Shown: positions 8,544 to 17,614, counted from the first letter of the stretch. The stretch: DNA of 64,000 nt from Hymenobacter properus (GCF_015694735.1 NZ_JADQDP010000002.1:1-64000), one strand, 5' to 3'. The notes: a model not told the origin generated them from the letters alone. Numbers and translations: made by a program.

Positions 8544-9839
8544 ATGGCCGGCCCTATGCGACGGTGGGGCCTGGCGGCCCTGCTGGCGGGTGTGACCTGG
8601 CAGACGCAAGCCCAGCCTACTGCCGTACCGACCGTCGCCCCAGCCATTTTGTTGCGTCCCGCGGCCGTGTTCGACGGCCAGGATTTGCACCCCGGCTGGG
8701 CCGTGCTGGTGGAAAACGACCGGATAACGGCGGCCGGCCCGGCGGCGCAACTGGCCTTGCCCGCCGGCGGGCGCACCTTGGAGCTGCCCGGCCTCACCCT
8801 GCTGCCCGGCCTCATCGAAGGCCACTCGCACCTGCTGCTGCACCCCTACAACGAAACGCCCTGGAACGACCAGGTGCTGTTGGAATCGCAGGCGCTGCGC
8901 GTGGCGCGGGCCACGGCGCACGCTCAGCGCACGCTGCTGGCCGGCTTCACCACCGCCCGCGACCTGGGCACCGAAGGGGCGGCCTACGCCGACGTGGGCC
9001 TCAAGCAAGCCATCGACAAAGGCGTCATTCCTGGCCCGCGCCTGCTGGTGGCCACGCGGGCGCTGGTGGCCACGGGCAGCTACGGCCCCAAGCTTTCGGT
9101 AGATGAGGACGTGCCCCAAGGCGCGCAGGAGGCCGACGGCGTGGACGGCATCATCCGGGCCGTGCGCGAACAGATGGGCAAGGGCGCCGACGTGGTGAAG
9201 GTGTATGCCGACTACCGCTGGGGCCCGGGCGGCAGTGCCCAGCCCACCTTTTCGCAGGAAGAGCTGACGTTGATAGTGCAAACCGCGCGCTCGGCAGGCC
9301 GGGGCGTGGTGGCCCACGCCAGCACGCCCGAAGGTATGCGCCGCGCCGTGCTAGCCGGCGTCGAGACCATCGAGCACGGCGACGAAGGAACGTTGGAGGT
9401 ATTTCAATTGATGAAAAAGCGCGGCGTGGCCTTGTGCCCCACCGTGGCGGCCACCGACGCCATTGCCCAATACAAGGGCTGGAAAAAAGGGGCCGATGCC
9501 CTGCCGCCGCGCGTGCAGCAAAAGCACCTCAGCATGCAGGCCGCGCTGAAGGCCGGCGTGACGCTGGCGCTGGGCGGCGACGTGGGGGTGTTTGCCCACG
9601 GCGATAATGCCCGCGAAATGGAGCTGCTGGTGCGCGACTACGGCCTCACCCCGCTGCAGGTGCTGCGCCAGGCCACCAGCGGCAACGCCCAAATCTTCCA
9701 CCTGGCCGACCGCGGCAACATTCGTCCCGGCCTGCTGGCCGACCTCATAGCTGTGGCCGGCGACCCTACGCAGGACGTAGCTGCCGTGTGCCAGGTGCGG
9801 CTGGTGATGAAGGGTGGGGCGCTGTATAAACAGCCGTAA
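8544..9839 (+). CDS. Secreted metal-dependent amidohydrolase (prolidase / imidazolonepropionase-like)
   Basis: Amidohydrolase-superfamily enzyme with a signal peptide (MRRWGLAALLAGVTWQTQAQ) and therefore likely periplasmic. Metal ligands are in place: HSH in LIEGHSHLLLHP, a candidate carbamylated lysine in ADVVKVYADY, His in VVAHASTPEG, His in ETIEHGDEGT and Asp in LALGGDVGVF. A small beta-sandwich wraps both ends (AAVFDGQDLHPGWAVLVEND and GLLADLIAVAGDPTQD). This family includes imidazolonepropionase-like proteins, prolidases and carboxypeptidases, so a peptide or cyclic amide substrate is likely but unknown. Several starts are possible (8472, 8544, 8556); 8544 or 8556 best fits the signal peptide. 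Confidence 0.85.
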   Translation: MAGPMRRWGLAALLAGVTWQTQAQPTAVPTVAPAILLRPAAVFDGQDLHPGWAVLVENDRITAAGPAAQLALPAGGRTLELPGLTLLPGLIEGHSHLLLHPYNETPWNDQVLLESQALRVARATAHAQRTLLAGFTTARDLGTEGAAYADVGLKQAIDKGVIPGPRLLVATRALVATGSYGPKLSVDEDVPQGAQEADGVDGIIRAVREQMGKGADVVKVYADYRWGPGGSAQPTFSQEELTLIVQTARSAGRGVVAHASTPEGMRRAVLAGVETIEHGDEGTLEVFQLMKKRGVALCPTVAATDAIAQYKGWKKGADALPPRVQQKHLSMQAALKAGVTLALGGDVGVFAHGDNAREMELLVRDYGLTPLQVLRQATSGNAQIFHLADRGNIRPGLLADLIAVAGDPTQDVAAVCQVRLVMKGGALYKQP

Positions 9840-9884
9840 TTTCGCTTCCACGCGTTGCTTTATACCTACAAATTGGTACAAAAA

Positions 9885-9912
9885 AAGCCCAAACCGGTAA
9901 GGCTTGGGCTTT
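9885..9912. terminator. Bidirectional terminator between convergent genes
   Basis: AAAGCCCAA at 9885-9893 pairs with TTGGGCTTT at 9904-9912. A and T runs flank both sides, so it can end transcription of the amidohydrolase gene and of the minus-strand gene at 9932. Confidence 0.7.
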
Positions 9913-9931
9913 AAAAAAAGGCCTCGCAGAG

Positions 9932-10339
9932 CTATTTGGCTTTGCGAAACAGGTAGCGTGTCAGAAAGATACCTTGCTGTGACTGGCCCCCGGTGCCCTG
10001 AATGGTTTGGGTGAGGGGAGTGGTCTGGTACAGTTCCCAGCCGTCGGCGGTGATTTCGTTGAGGTAGCGCACAATCAGCTCTTCGTTGCTGTGCACATTG
10101 CCCAGGTTAATGCCCGTCAGCGAAAACAGGTTTTCCATGGTGGATTCCTTCGTGCCCTTCCATTCAGGGGTAAACATCACGCGTGAGCGGCCCATCCCAC
10201 CCGGCACAATGCTCTCAATGGTGGTCATCTGCAGAAATTGGTAGCTGCCCTTGGCCTGCGCCTGCGCCGCCGGAGCGAAAGCAAAGCTGGCCAGAAGGAA
10301 CCCGACTCCCAAAACCCAACGTGTAAAACGAGCAGGCAT
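9932..10339 (-). CDS. Secreted DUF4177-like protein, paralogue A
   Basis: A 135-residue secreted protein with signal peptide MPARFTRWVLGVGFLLASFAF...AQA. The C-terminal half carries the pattern LNEITADGWELYQTTP and ends in TRYLFRKAK, which resembles the small DUF4177 fold (pattern LNxxGxxGWEL ... YxFKR). Function is unknown for the family. The protein encoded at 11227-11703 shares the same layout and C-terminal TRYLFRKA, so the two are paralogues flanking the head-GIN gene. The start was moved from 10396 to 10339 because the signal peptide begins there. Confidence 0.6.
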   Translation of the reverse strand: MPARFTRWVLGVGFLLASFAFAPAAQAQAKGSYQFLQMTTIESIVPGGMGRSRVMFTPEWKGTKESTMENLFSLTGINLGNVHSNEELIVRYLNEITADGWELYQTTPLTQTIQGTGGQSQQGIFLTRYLFRKAK

Positions 10340-10440
10340 AAAAAGAAAAACAGAAAGGCAGTGAGAAAATATTTGCGGCAAATATAGAACAAGCATGATG
10401 TGCTGACGCCAGCTGAAAGCCGTTTTTGCCGCAGCCTGGG

Positions 10441-11154
10441 CTACTGCACGCGGCGCACGCTACTGCCGCCCGAGTGGGAGGTGGTGAGGCGGGCAGAGCC
10501 TTTGTAGTGCACATCGGAGCCGCCGCCGGCGCTGGCGGTTAGCTCGCCGTCCACGGTCAGGTTGGCATCGGAGCCGCCGCTGGCGTGCACCGTGGCGCTG
10601 GTGCTGCGCAGGTCGAAGGCGTTGTAGTCGGAGCCCCCGCTGATGTCGACGGTCTGGCGCTCTACGCGGCCGCTCAGGTCCACGTCGCTGCCGCCCGAGG
10701 CGGAGCAGGTTAGGCTCTTAGCGGTGAGGCTGAGCTTCACATCGGAGCCGCCGCTGGCTTGAATGCGGAAGTCGTCGGCCGAGAAGGTAGACTGGCCTTT
10801 GGCGTCGGAACCACCGCTCAGGCTCAGTCCGGTGAGGCGCGGGCAGGTGATGTACACGTTGGCGTGGCGGTTGTTGCTGAGCAGGTTTTTCCAGCTGAAG
10901 CCCGACTCCCAGCCAATTTTCAGCGTGCCGCCTTCCACTTTGGTCACGAGGTGGGCCTGGGCTTCTTCCGAAGCCTCGACCACCACCGAAGTGTTGCTGC
11001 CTTGCGTCAGCACTACATCAATGCCGCCGCTGGATTCGACCACCTGGAAGCTGCCCACCTGGCGGGGCTGTTTCACCTGGGCCTGGGCCTGGGCCGTGCA
11101 GGCGGCCAACGACACGGCGGCTACGGCTGCTGCGGCGCGTAATAAAGTTTTCAT
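10441..11154 (-). CDS. Head-GIN domain protein (DUF2807), putative auto-transporter adhesin-like
   Basis: 237 residues with an N-terminal signal (MKTLLRAAAAVAAVSLAACTAQAQ; the AAC motif could make it a lipoprotein). The body opens with the typical VESSGGIDVVLTQGS strand pair and then repeats short strands ending in SGGSD about every 18-20 residues (at least six copies), building a right-handed beta-helix of the DUF2807 type. These proteins are common in Bacteroidota and are thought to sit at the cell surface or in the periplasm; no activity is known. It lies between two DUF4177-like paralogues on the same strand, suggesting a three-gene unit. Confidence 0.8.
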   Translation of the reverse strand: MKTLLRAAAAVAAVSLAACTAQAQAQVKQPRQVGSFQVVESSGGIDVVLTQGSNTSVVVEASEEAQAHLVTKVEGGTLKIGWESGFSWKNLLSNNRHANVYITCPRLTGLSLSGGSDAKGQSTFSADDFRIQASGGSDVKLSLTAKSLTCSASGGSDVDLSGRVERQTVDISGGSDYNAFDLRSTSATVHASGGSDANLTVDGELTASAGGGSDVHYKGSARLTTSHSGGSSVRRVQ

Positions 11155-11226
11155 GGTATTGCAGAATAAGGGTGAAAATTGGGTTGATGCCAGCAGCTAG
11201 TTCGCGGCTGCCTGGCTCTTCCAAAG

Positions 11227-11703
11227 CTACAAGGCTTTGCGGAAAAGGTAGCGCGTACTCGAAGAAGCTGAGACAGAAGTCGTGGCTTTGTAAACGGGCC
11301 GCTGCGGGTCGTTGAACTGCAAGTCGCGCTCCACCTGCTGCACGGCGCTGGTTGGCTGCGTTTCGGTGCGAATTTCCAGCAGCTCCCAGCCTTCGGCTGA
11401 CAGCTCGTTGATGGTTTTCAGCAAGAGGCCGTCCAGCTCGGCGTCGGCATCGGGATTGAACAGTTTGCGAGCCGGCTCCAGCTTGATTTGGCCGTGCCAG
11501 GCCGGTGCCAGCCGCACTTGCTGATTGTTGAAATGCACCAGCTGGTACTGGTAGCGCACGCCCGGCACATTGTGCACCGTGGTGGTGCTCACCGACGCGT
11601 GCAAGCTCGATTCCGGCAGCGGCGGAACAACGGCGGCGTGCTCCACCTGTGCGGCGGCCAGCCGGCACGGCAGCAGCGCCGCCCATAGTAACCAAGTTTT
11701 CAT
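11227..11703 (-). CDS. Secreted DUF4177-like protein, paralogue B
   Basis: 158 residues with signal peptide MKTWLLWAALLPCRLAAAQ. A central segment reads LVHFNNQQVRLAPAWHGQI, followed by INELSAEGWELLEIRTE and the terminal STRYLFRKAL, matching the layout of the 9932-10339 protein and the DUF4177 pattern. It is upstream of the head-GIN gene in the same orientation with a gap of about 70 bases. A terminator hairpin belonging to uvrB ends 8 bases before its start codon. Function unknown. Confidence 0.6.
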   Translation of the reverse strand: MKTWLLWAALLPCRLAAAQVEHAAVVPPLPESSLHASVSTTTVHNVPGVRYQYQLVHFNNQQVRLAPAWHGQIKLEPARKLFNPDADAELDGLLLKTINELSAEGWELLEIRTETQPTSAVQQVERDLQFNDPQRPVYKATTSVSASSSTRYLFRKAL

Positions 11704-11710
11704 AGCGTTG

Positions 11711-11747
11711 AAATAAAAAGAGGGCCCCGGCATACGCCGGGGCCCTC
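11711..11747 (-). terminator. uvrB terminator
   Basis: Perfect stem GAGGGCCCCGGC / GCCGGGGCCCTC with a four-base loop (11720-11747), followed on the minus strand by TTTTTATTT. It is 26 bases after the uvrB stop and only 8 bases before the next start codon, so the downstream gene needs its own promoter or read-through. Confidence 0.85.
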
Positions 11748-11772
11748 CTAGGCCGAATATCGTGCCAACCGG

Positions 11773-13815
11773 CTAGTCGCGCTTGCCCTTGAGCATGGTG
11801 CGCAGGGCTGCCAGCTCGTCGCGCAGCTTGGCGGCCGTGAGGAAATCCAGGTCCTTGGCGGCGGCTTCCATCTGCTTTTCGGTGGTTTTGATGAGCTTTT
11901 CAAGCTCCGGCTTGGTCATCATGGCCACCACGGGCTCGGCGGCCAGGGCCAGGGCGGTGCCGTCGGCTTCGGGGTTGGCGTAACCGGTAGTTTCCACAAT
12001 GCGGTAGTCGGCTAGGTCGGTCTGGCCCATGATGGCCTCACGCGACTTGCGCACCGTTTTGGGCGTGATGCCGTGCTCCTCGTTGTAGGCCATTTGGGTA
12101 GCGCGGCGGCGGTTCGTCTCGTCAATGGCGCGCTGCATCGAGCCCGTGATGCGGTCGGCGTACATAATCACCTTGCCGCGGTCATTCCGCGCCGCCCGGC
12201 CCATGGTCTGAATCAGGCTGCGCTGGTCGCGCAAGAAGCCCTCCTTGTCGGCGTCCAGAATGGCCACGAGGCTCACCTCCGGCAAGTCGAGGCCTTCGCG
12301 CAGCAGGTTCACGCCAATGAGCACGTCGATTTCGCCCAGGCGCAGCTTGCGCAGAATCTCCACGCGGTCCAGCGTTTTCACGTCGGAGTGCACGTATTCC
12401 ACCTTGATGCCCAGGCGGTCCATGTACTTGCTCAGCTCCTCGGCCATGCGCTTGGTGAGGGTGGTCACCAGCACCCGGTCGCCCTGCTTCACGCGGTTGT
12501 CCACTTCGTCGAGCAGGTCGTCAATCTGGTTGATGCTGGGGCGCAGGTCGATTTCGGGGTCGAGTAGGCCAGTGGGGCGAATGATTTGTTCCACCACCAC
12601 ACCGCCGGCCTGTTCCAACTCGTAGTCGGCCGGCGTGGCCGATACGTACACAGCTTGCCGGTACATGCTTTCGAACTCATTGAAGGTCAGTGGGCGGTTG
12701 TCGAGGGCCGAGGGCAGGCGGAAGCCGTACTCGATGAGCGCAGTCTTACGGCTGCGGTCACCGCCCCACATGGCTCGGATTTGGGGCATGGTGGCGTGGC
12801 TTTCGTCCACCACCAGCAGGTAGTCGTCGGGGAAGTAATCGAGCAGGCAGAACGGCCGCGAGCCCGGCGTACGTCCGTCGAAGTAGCGCGAGTAGTTCTC
12901 GATGCCCGAGCAATAGCCCAGCTCCCGAATCATCTCCAAATCGAACTCGGTGCGCTCCATGATGCGCTTGGCTTCGGCATCGCGGCCTTCCTTCTCGAAG
13001 TAGGCGTGCTGGTGCACCATATCGTCTTGAATCTGCTTGATGGCCGAATTCAGGGTTTCCTTGCCGGTCACAAACAGGTTGGCGGGGTAGAGGGCGATGC
13101 CGTGGGCTTCGTCGCTCAGCTTCTTGCCGCTCACCGGGTCAATCTTGTGCACCGACTCGATTTCATCGCCGAAAAAGTAGATGCGGATGGCGTAGTCGGC
13201 ATAAGCCGGAAATACGTCCACCGTGTCGCCCTTTACCCGGAACGTGCCGCGTGAAAACTCCACCTCGGTGCGGGAGTACAGAATCTGCACAAACTGGTAG
13301 AGCAGGTTATTGCGCGTGTAGCGCATGCCCGGCTTCAGGAAAATGACGTTTTTGGCGAATTCCTCGGGGTTGCCAATACCGTAAATGCACGACACCGAGG
13401 CCACCACAATCACGTCGCGCCGCCCGCTGAGCAGGGTGGAGGTGGTGTGCAGCCGCAGCTTCTCAATCTCCTGGTTGATGGCCAGGTCTTTCTCGATGAA
13501 AACGTCGGTGCTGGCGATGTAGGCTTCCGGCTGGTAATAGTCGTAGTAGCTGATGTAATACTCGACGGCGTTGTTCGGAAAAAAGGCCTTGAACTCGCCA
13601 TAGAGCTGCGCGGCCAGCGTCTTATTGTGGCACAGCACCAGGGCCGGCTTGCCGGTTTCGGCAATAACGTTGGCCATGGTGAAGGTTTTGCCCGTGCCGG
13701 TGGCGCCCAGCAGCACCTGGGCCGGCTCGCCATTATTCACGCCCTCCACGAGCTTGGCGATGGCGGTGGGCTGGTCGCCGGTGGGCTTAAATTCAGAGGT
13801 CAGTTGGTACTCCAT
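11773..13815 (-). CDS. uvrB: Excinuclease ABC subunit B
   Basis: DNA-damage recognition helicase of nucleotide excision repair; works with UvrA and UvrC in the cytoplasm. Seen in the sequence: Walker A GATGTGKT at 37-44, the beta-hairpin region around [30 protein letters not shown] as the DEAD-type box, helicase motifs [11 protein letters not shown] and [17 protein letters not shown] motif V, and the C-terminal UVR coiled-coil motif around [28 protein letters not shown]. 680 residues is the usual length. A short inverted repeat stands just before its start codon. Confidence 0.98.
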   Translation of the reverse strand: MEYQLTSEFKPTGDQPTAIAKLVEGVNNGEPAQVLLGATGTGKTFTMANVIAETGKPALVLCHNKTLAAQLYGEFKAFFPNNAVEYYISYYDYYQPEAYIASTDVFIEKDLAINQEIEKLRLHTTSTLLSGRRDVIVVASVSCIYGIGNPEEFAKNVIFLKPGMRYTRNNLLYQFVQILYSRTEVEFSRGTFRVKGDTVDVFPAYADYAIRIYFFGDEIESVHKIDPVSGKKLSDEAHGIALYPANLFVTGKETLNSAIKQIQDDMVHQHAYFEKEGRDAEAKRIMERTEFDLEMIRELGYCSGIENYSRYFDGRTPGSRPFCLLDYFPDDYLLVVDESHATMPQIRAMWGGDRSRKTALIEYGFRLPSALDNRPLTFNEFESMYRQAVYVSATPADYELEQAGGVVVEQIIRPTGLLDPEIDLRPSINQIDDLLDEVDNRVKQGDRVLVTTLTKRMAEELSKYMDRLGIKVEYVHSDVKTLDRVEILRKLRLGEIDVLIGVNLLREGLDLPEVSLVAILDADKEGFLRDQRSLIQTMGRAARNDRGKVIMYADRITGSMQRAIDETNRRRATQMAYNEEHGITPKTVRKSREAIMGQTDLADYRIVETTGYANPEADGTALALAAEPVVAMMTKPELEKLIKTTEKQMEAAAKDLDFLTAAKLRDELAALRTMLKGKRD

Positions 13816-13824
13816 GCAATGAGA

Positions 13825-13853
13825 AAGGTAGGCCGAAATGCTCAGCCTACCTT
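13825..13853 (-). promoter_or_regulatory. Inverted repeat in the uvrB leader
   Basis: AAGGTAGGC at 13825-13833 and GCCTACCTT at 13845-13853 form perfect nine-base arms around an 11-base loop, 9 bases before the uvrB start codon. It could be an operator or an RNA hairpin near the ribosome site. No LexA box was recognised. Confidence 0.35.
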
Positions 13854-13899
13854 AACCATGAACAAAGAAATTGGGTTTCGCGGGAAGCGAGGAAAAGCG

Positions 13900-13995
13900 G
13901 AACGTCATGCCGAGCGCAGCCGAGGCATCTCGCGTGCCGAAGTAATTGTTTACTCTTGCACGCGAGATGCCTCGGCTGCGCTCGGCATGACGTTC
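13900..13995. repeat. 38-bp perfect palindromic repeat, copy 1
   Basis: Arms 13900-13937 and 13958-13995 are exact reverse complements over 38 bases (starting GAACGTCATGCCGAGCGCAG) with a 20-base spacer. A second copy, differing at few positions, lies at 18409-18520. It sits between uvrB and the minus-strand gene ending at 14009. No coding capacity; it behaves like a REP or MITE-type intergenic repeat. Confidence 0.9.
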
Positions 13996-14008
13996 TTTAT
14001 ATCAACTC

Positions 14009-15706
14009 CTACCGTCCAAATTCCACGCCGGCTTCCATGCCGAAGCTATAGGGGCGGCTCTGGGCCATAAAGCTCTGGGCAGGGTGGGCGTTAAGGGGCG
14101 TGAGGCCCAGCTCAGCCGTTGGGCCGAGGGTAAGGGCCCAGTGGCCAACCGCGGGGCGGAACTGCGCGCCGGCCGCGCCGCGCACGCTGCCCAGCACCCG
14201 GCGGTAGGGCATGCCAGCCGAGAGCACCGAGTACGTTTTAGTAGCCTCGGGCTCGCCTTCCACGGCGCTGCGCACGCCCAGCAGGGCACTCACCACGCCG
14301 CCCAGGCGGCCGTAGAGGCTCCAGCCGCGCTTCACGGGGTTCGAGTAGCTCACTTGCAGCGGCACGCTGCCCATGCGGTACTGGAAGTCGGTAGTGCGGA
14401 GCTTGCCGTTGGTGAAGGGGCCCAAGTCGTAGAGCTGCTCGCCTACAAAAGCGGCCGTGGAAGCCGACTGCGCCGTAGACTGGCTGAATTCCAGGCCCGT
14501 ACTAGCCGACCAGTGGCCTTTGAGGTGGCGCGTGGCCAGTAGCGCCAGGCGCTGGCTCAGGCCGGGGCGCAGGTTCTCGCGGTACTGGGCGGCAGCCGCT
14601 TCGGTCAGCTTGGGCGAGTCGGGGCCCAGGGCGGGGTTGTAGTCAAACTCCGGCTCGATGCCTGCCCGCGAGAAGTTCACGTTCGGGTTGAAAACCGAGG
14701 CGGCGTAGCTGAGGCCATAGTGCCACTTGCCGAAATCGGCGGCCGGCGTGGGCTCGGGCAGGGCCACCGTGGGCAGGCCTTTGGGCAGTGCGGTGCTGGC
14801 CAGCAGGCTGAGGGCCGCCGGCCGGGTAGCCAACAGGCCCACCTGCTGCGGGCTGGCCGCGGCCGAGTTTTGCGCCAGCGTCGTTTCGGTTACCGAAGCG
14901 GCAGTGGCATCAGTTGCTGCCGGGGCGAGGCCCGTGCTGGCGGCCTCGGTTGCCGAAGTGGCGCTGGCCGGCAAAGTGCCGGCCGCAGTCAAGCCGGCTT
15001 CCGTAGCGGCGTTAACGCCATTGTTAGCCGTAGATGTCGGGTTGGCCTGAGCAATAATAGCGCTGCTGTTATTTTCAAAGCGGGCACTATAAGCCGTCCG
15101 CCGAGCCGCATCAGTGCCACTGTTTCGGCCAGCAGCAGCGCGGGCAGGACGCTCGAAACCACCACGCACCGAAGCCGCGCCAAAGCCAGTGCCGGCCGGC
15201 GCTCCGTTGGCCGCATAAGCCGGTGCGGAGGCGCGGCTGTTCAAACCATTTTCTGAAGCGGCGTCGGCGTCCACAGTACCCCGGGCAGTGCTGCCAGGCA
15301 TCGCAGCCGTGGCCGACTGGCTAGCTACACCGTTTAAGCGGCTGCCAACAGTTTCGTCTTGGCTGGAGGAAGCGGCCGACGAACCGGCCAGCTGGCCGTT
15401 GCGCGAGGCGGCCGGAGCCGTCACTTTAGCCACTTCGGCGCCTCTGAAGCCGCCGTCGTGCTGGGCCCACCAGCCGGTGCCGGCCAGCGTGGCCAGCAGA
15501 AGGCTGGCTGCCGCCACCCAGCGCGTGGCCGTGAGGCGCTTGCGGTAGGTTTCGTTTTGCCGAACGAGCAGGGAATTGTCAATCTGGTCCCACAGCATGG
15601 GGCGCGGCGGCACGGCGGCCTCCTCGCCCAAATGGTGGCGAAACAGGTCTTCCAGACTGCCGGTGGCTTTAGGCGTAGTGTTATCGTCGATAGGATTAGC
15701 TGACAT
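14009..15706 (-). CDS. Inner-membrane anchored protein with C-terminal outer-membrane-barrel-like domain, partner of ECF sigma factor
   Basis: 565 residues in three parts: a cytoplasmic N-terminus of about 60 residues (SLEDLFRHHLGEEAAVPPRP), one transmembrane helix (WVAAASLLLATLAGTGWW), a long low-complexity Ala/Thr/Ser/Asn-rich linker to about residue 320, and a C-terminal region of alternating strands ending in SFGMEAGVEFGR, typical of PorT-like outer-membrane barrels. The start codon overlaps the upstream ECF sigma gene by 11 bases, suggesting translational coupling and an anti-sigma-like role for the N-terminal domain. This one-protein span across the envelope is inferred from topology; no direct family name is certain. 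Confidence 0.65.
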   Translation of the reverse strand: MSANPIDDNTTPKATGSLEDLFRHHLGEEAAVPPRPMLWDQIDNSLLVRQNETYRKRLTATRWVAAASLLLATLAGTGWWAQHDGGFRGAEVAKVTAPAASRNGQLAGSSAASSSQDETVGSRLNGVASQSATAAMPGSTARGTVDADAASENGLNSRASAPAYAANGAPAGTGFGAASVRGGFERPARAAAGRNSGTDAARRTAYSARFENNSSAIIAQANPTSTANNGVNAATEAGLTAAGTLPASATSATEAASTGLAPAATDATAASVTETTLAQNSAAASPQQVGLLATRPAALSLLASTALPKGLPTVALPEPTPAADFGKWHYGLSYAASVFNPNVNFSRAGIEPEFDYNPALGPDSPKLTEAAAAQYRENLRPGLSQRLALLATRHLKGHWSASTGLEFSQSTAQSASTAAFVGEQLYDLGPFTNGKLRTTDFQYRMGSVPLQVSYSNPVKRGWSLYGRLGGVVSALLGVRSAVEGEPEATKTYSVLSAGMPYRRVLGSVRGAAGAQFRPAVGHWALTLGPTAELGLTPLNAHPAQSFMAQSRPYSFGMEAGVEFGR

Positions 15707-16355
15707 GGCGGGGGGGCGCGCTCAGGCGCTCCAATTTAGTTTGCAAGATGACGCGGGCCCGGGAATATTGCGACTTGCTCGTGCCCTCGGTAATACCTAA
15801 TAATTCGCCGATTTCTTTGTGGGTATAGCCTTCAATGGCGTAAAGGTTGAAGACCATGCGGTAGCGCGGGGCAAGCTCCTGCACCATCGCCAATAATTCC
15901 TGGAAGTTGTAATTGCTGAGCGTGAACTCCTCGCTCGACAGCGTCTCGGGGTATTCGCCGTCGCTCACTGCCACCAGCGAGGCGTTGCGGCGGTGCTGGC
16001 GCAGGGCCGCGTTAATCATGATGCGGCGAATCCAGAACTCCAGCGGACACTCGCGCCGGAAGCTGGCCAGCGTGCGAAACACCGTAAGGAAGCCTTCCTG
16101 CAGCACGTCTTCGGCCTCGAAGGTGGTTTGGGCGTAGCGCAGGCACACGGCCATCATCTTACCGGCGTACTTGTCGTAGAGCAGCTTCTGGGCCAGTTGG
16201 CGGCCGCGCAGGCAGCCGTCAATCAGCTCGGCCTCGGTGGGCGGGCTGGTCACGGCCGAGTGGCGACTGGCCGTGAGGCGCGGCGCCACGGGCTGGGCCG
16301 TTTGGTCGGGCAGCACGTCGTCGGCGCCGAAGGCAAACCAGGTCGCGGCGCTCAT
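15696..16355 (-). CDS. ECF-type RNA polymerase sigma factor
   Basis: Sigma-70 family regulator of the extracytoplasmic-function group. Region 2 is seen as AEDVLQEGFLTVFRTLASFR with EFWIRRIMINAALRQHRR, and region 4 as GYTHKEIGELLGITEGTSKSQYSRARVIL, a clear helix-turn-helix. The frame continues upstream to 16559, but the extension is atypical, so the ATG at 16353-16355 (219 residues) is preferred; it still has about 30 residues before the sigma domain. The gene ends 11 bases inside the following membrane-protein gene, which is its likely regulator. Confidence 0.9.
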   Translation of the reverse strand: MSAATWFAFGADDVLPDQTAQPVAPRLTASRHSAVTSPPTEAELIDGCLRGRQLAQKLLYDKYAGKMMAVCLRYAQTTFEAEDVLQEGFLTVFRTLASFRRECPLEFWIRRIMINAALRQHRRNASLVAVSDGEYPETLSSEEFTLSNYNFQELLAMVQELAPRYRMVFNLYAIEGYTHKEIGELLGITEGTSKSQYSRARVILQTKLERLSAPPRHVS

Positions 16356-16616
16356 GCCGGCAGCCGGTAACCCGAGCCGGCGAGGGAAGCGGTAGTGAGA
16401 AGAGTCATTTTTTGCAGCATGGAAAGGCGAGTCGGGCCAGGAAAAGCAAGCCCCATAAGGGGCGTGTTGCAAGGGAGATGCCGGCCCGCGCCAAATGGTT
16501 GCAAGCCCCTTGCAAACCTTCCAAAGCAAAAGCTGAAGCAGGGCTCGAAGCCAATCCATTGCCGAAGATATTTAAGGACTGACCAACAACCTTTCCTGGC
16601 GTTAAGCGGTAATATT

Positions 16617-16630
16617 AATGTACATACATT
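16617..16630. promoter_or_regulatory. Palindrome upstream of wrbA
   Basis: AATGTA and TACATT flank a two-base centre at 16617-16630, with ATGTACAT nested inside. It lies about 95 bases before the wrbA start and about 260 bases upstream of the divergent sigma gene. Such AT-rich palindromes are typical operators of MarR, PadR or HxlR-type regulators, but none is nearby. Nothing else was recognised in 16356-16724. Confidence 0.3.
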
Positions 16631-16724
16631 GGTGCCAAGCTCGGCCTGAGACCTATTTTCCGCCGTGCCGTACTTACCTCATTCACTTGGCCTACTCTTT
16701 TTTAACCCCTTAAAACCCTTTCAC

Positions 16725-17339
16725 ATGAAGACCCTTGTGCTGTTTTACTCCACCTATGGCCACGTTTGGAAACTAGCCGAAGCCGTGGCCGAAGGCGCCC
16801 GCCAGGTAGCCGGCAACGACGTGGTGGTGAAGCGCGTGCCCGAAACGTTGCCCCAGGCCATTCTCGACCAGATTGGGGCCACCGGCGCCCAGCAGGCCTT
16901 TGCCCACGTGCCCGTGGCTACGCCGCAAGAACTGGCAGAGTATGACGCCATCATTTTCGGCACGCCCACGCGCTACGGCAACGTGTGCGGCCAGATGCAG
17001 GCCTTCATGGACAGCACCGGCGGCCTGTGGGCTCAGGGCGCGCTGGTGGGCAAAGCCGGCGGTGTGTTTGTGAGCACCGCCACCCAGCACGGCGGCCAGG
17101 AAACCACCATCCGCAGCTTCCACACCGAGCTGCTGCACCACGGCTTCGTAATTGTGGGCCTGCCTTACGCCTGGCAAGGGCAGACGGGCCACCACGAGGT
17201 GACCGGCGGCACGCCCTACGGCGCCAGCACCGTGGCCGGCGGCCAAGGCGAGCGCCAGCCCAGCGATAACGAACTCGAAGGTGCCCGCTTCCAAGGCAAG
17301 CACACGGCCGAGATTGCCAAGAAGCTGGCCGCGAAGTAG
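16725..17339 (+). CDS. wrbA: NAD(P)H:quinone oxidoreductase, WrbA type
   Basis: Flavodoxin-like FMN enzyme that reduces quinones by two electrons, protecting against redox cycling. The phosphate-binding loop [13 protein letters not shown] is at the N-terminus, followed by [19 protein letters not shown] and the [15 protein letters not shown] and [17 protein letters not shown] segments conserved in WrbA. 204 residues is the normal length. Start chosen at the ATG before KTLVLFYS; the frame upstream to 16665 has no family character. Transcribed alone; a TIR-bounded repeat follows 30 bases after the stop. Confidence 0.95.
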   Translation: MKTLVLFYSTYGHVWKLAEAVAEGARQVAGNDVVVKRVPETLPQAILDQIGATGAQQAFAHVPVATPQELAEYDAIIFGTPTRYGNVCGQMQAFMDSTGGLWAQGALVGKAGGVFVSTATQHGGQETTIRSFHTELLHHGFVIVGLPYAWQGQTGHHEVTGGTPYGASTVAGGQGERQPSDNELEGARFQGKHTAEIAKKLAAK

Positions 17340-17368
17340 CGGATTGGTGGGTTAGCGGAGTGGTGGAT

Positions 17369-17591
17369 TGTCATTGCGAGCATTCCGCGCATTAAGCGGC
17401 GACGAAGCAATCCGTCCTGTTCTCAGCGACCAACCTAATGATATGAAAAGCCCCGGCACTGCGTAGTGCCGGGGCTTTTGCGTTTGTTAAAAAGGCTTTG
17501 TCGCAACTCAGGGCTAGTCGCGGGTAAGAAGACGGATTAGCTATGCTGAACTTTGTTTGCCGCGTTTAGCTGCGCTCCACTCGCAATGACA
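17369..17591. repeat. TIR-bounded miniature element, copy 1
   Basis: Bounded by perfect 12-base inverted ends, TGTCATTGCGAG at 17369-17380 and CTCGCAATGACA at 17580-17591. The first ~50 bases match copy 2 (25954-26143) with about one difference, and parts of the right half are also alike. It has no open frame and carries a terminator hairpin. It lies between the convergent wrbA and LytTR genes. The size (223 bp) and ends are those of a MITE-like or REP-like element; no target-site duplication was confirmed. Confidence 0.8.
17446..17479. terminator. Bidirectional terminator inside repeat copy 1
   Basis: AAAAGCCCCGGCACT at 17446-17460 pairs exactly with AGTGCCGGGGCTTTT at 17465-17479 over a four-base loop. 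A and T ends on both sides let it serve wrbA and the opposing LytTR gene. Confidence 0.85.
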
Positions 17592-17614
17592 GGAGGCCGC
17601 CTAGCCAAATGAAA

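Noticed and set aside
13816..13860. LexA/SOS box before uvrB
   Set aside because: The inverted repeat AAGGTAGGC/GCCTACCTT does not fit known SOS box patterns and its spacing suits a hairpin as well as an operator.
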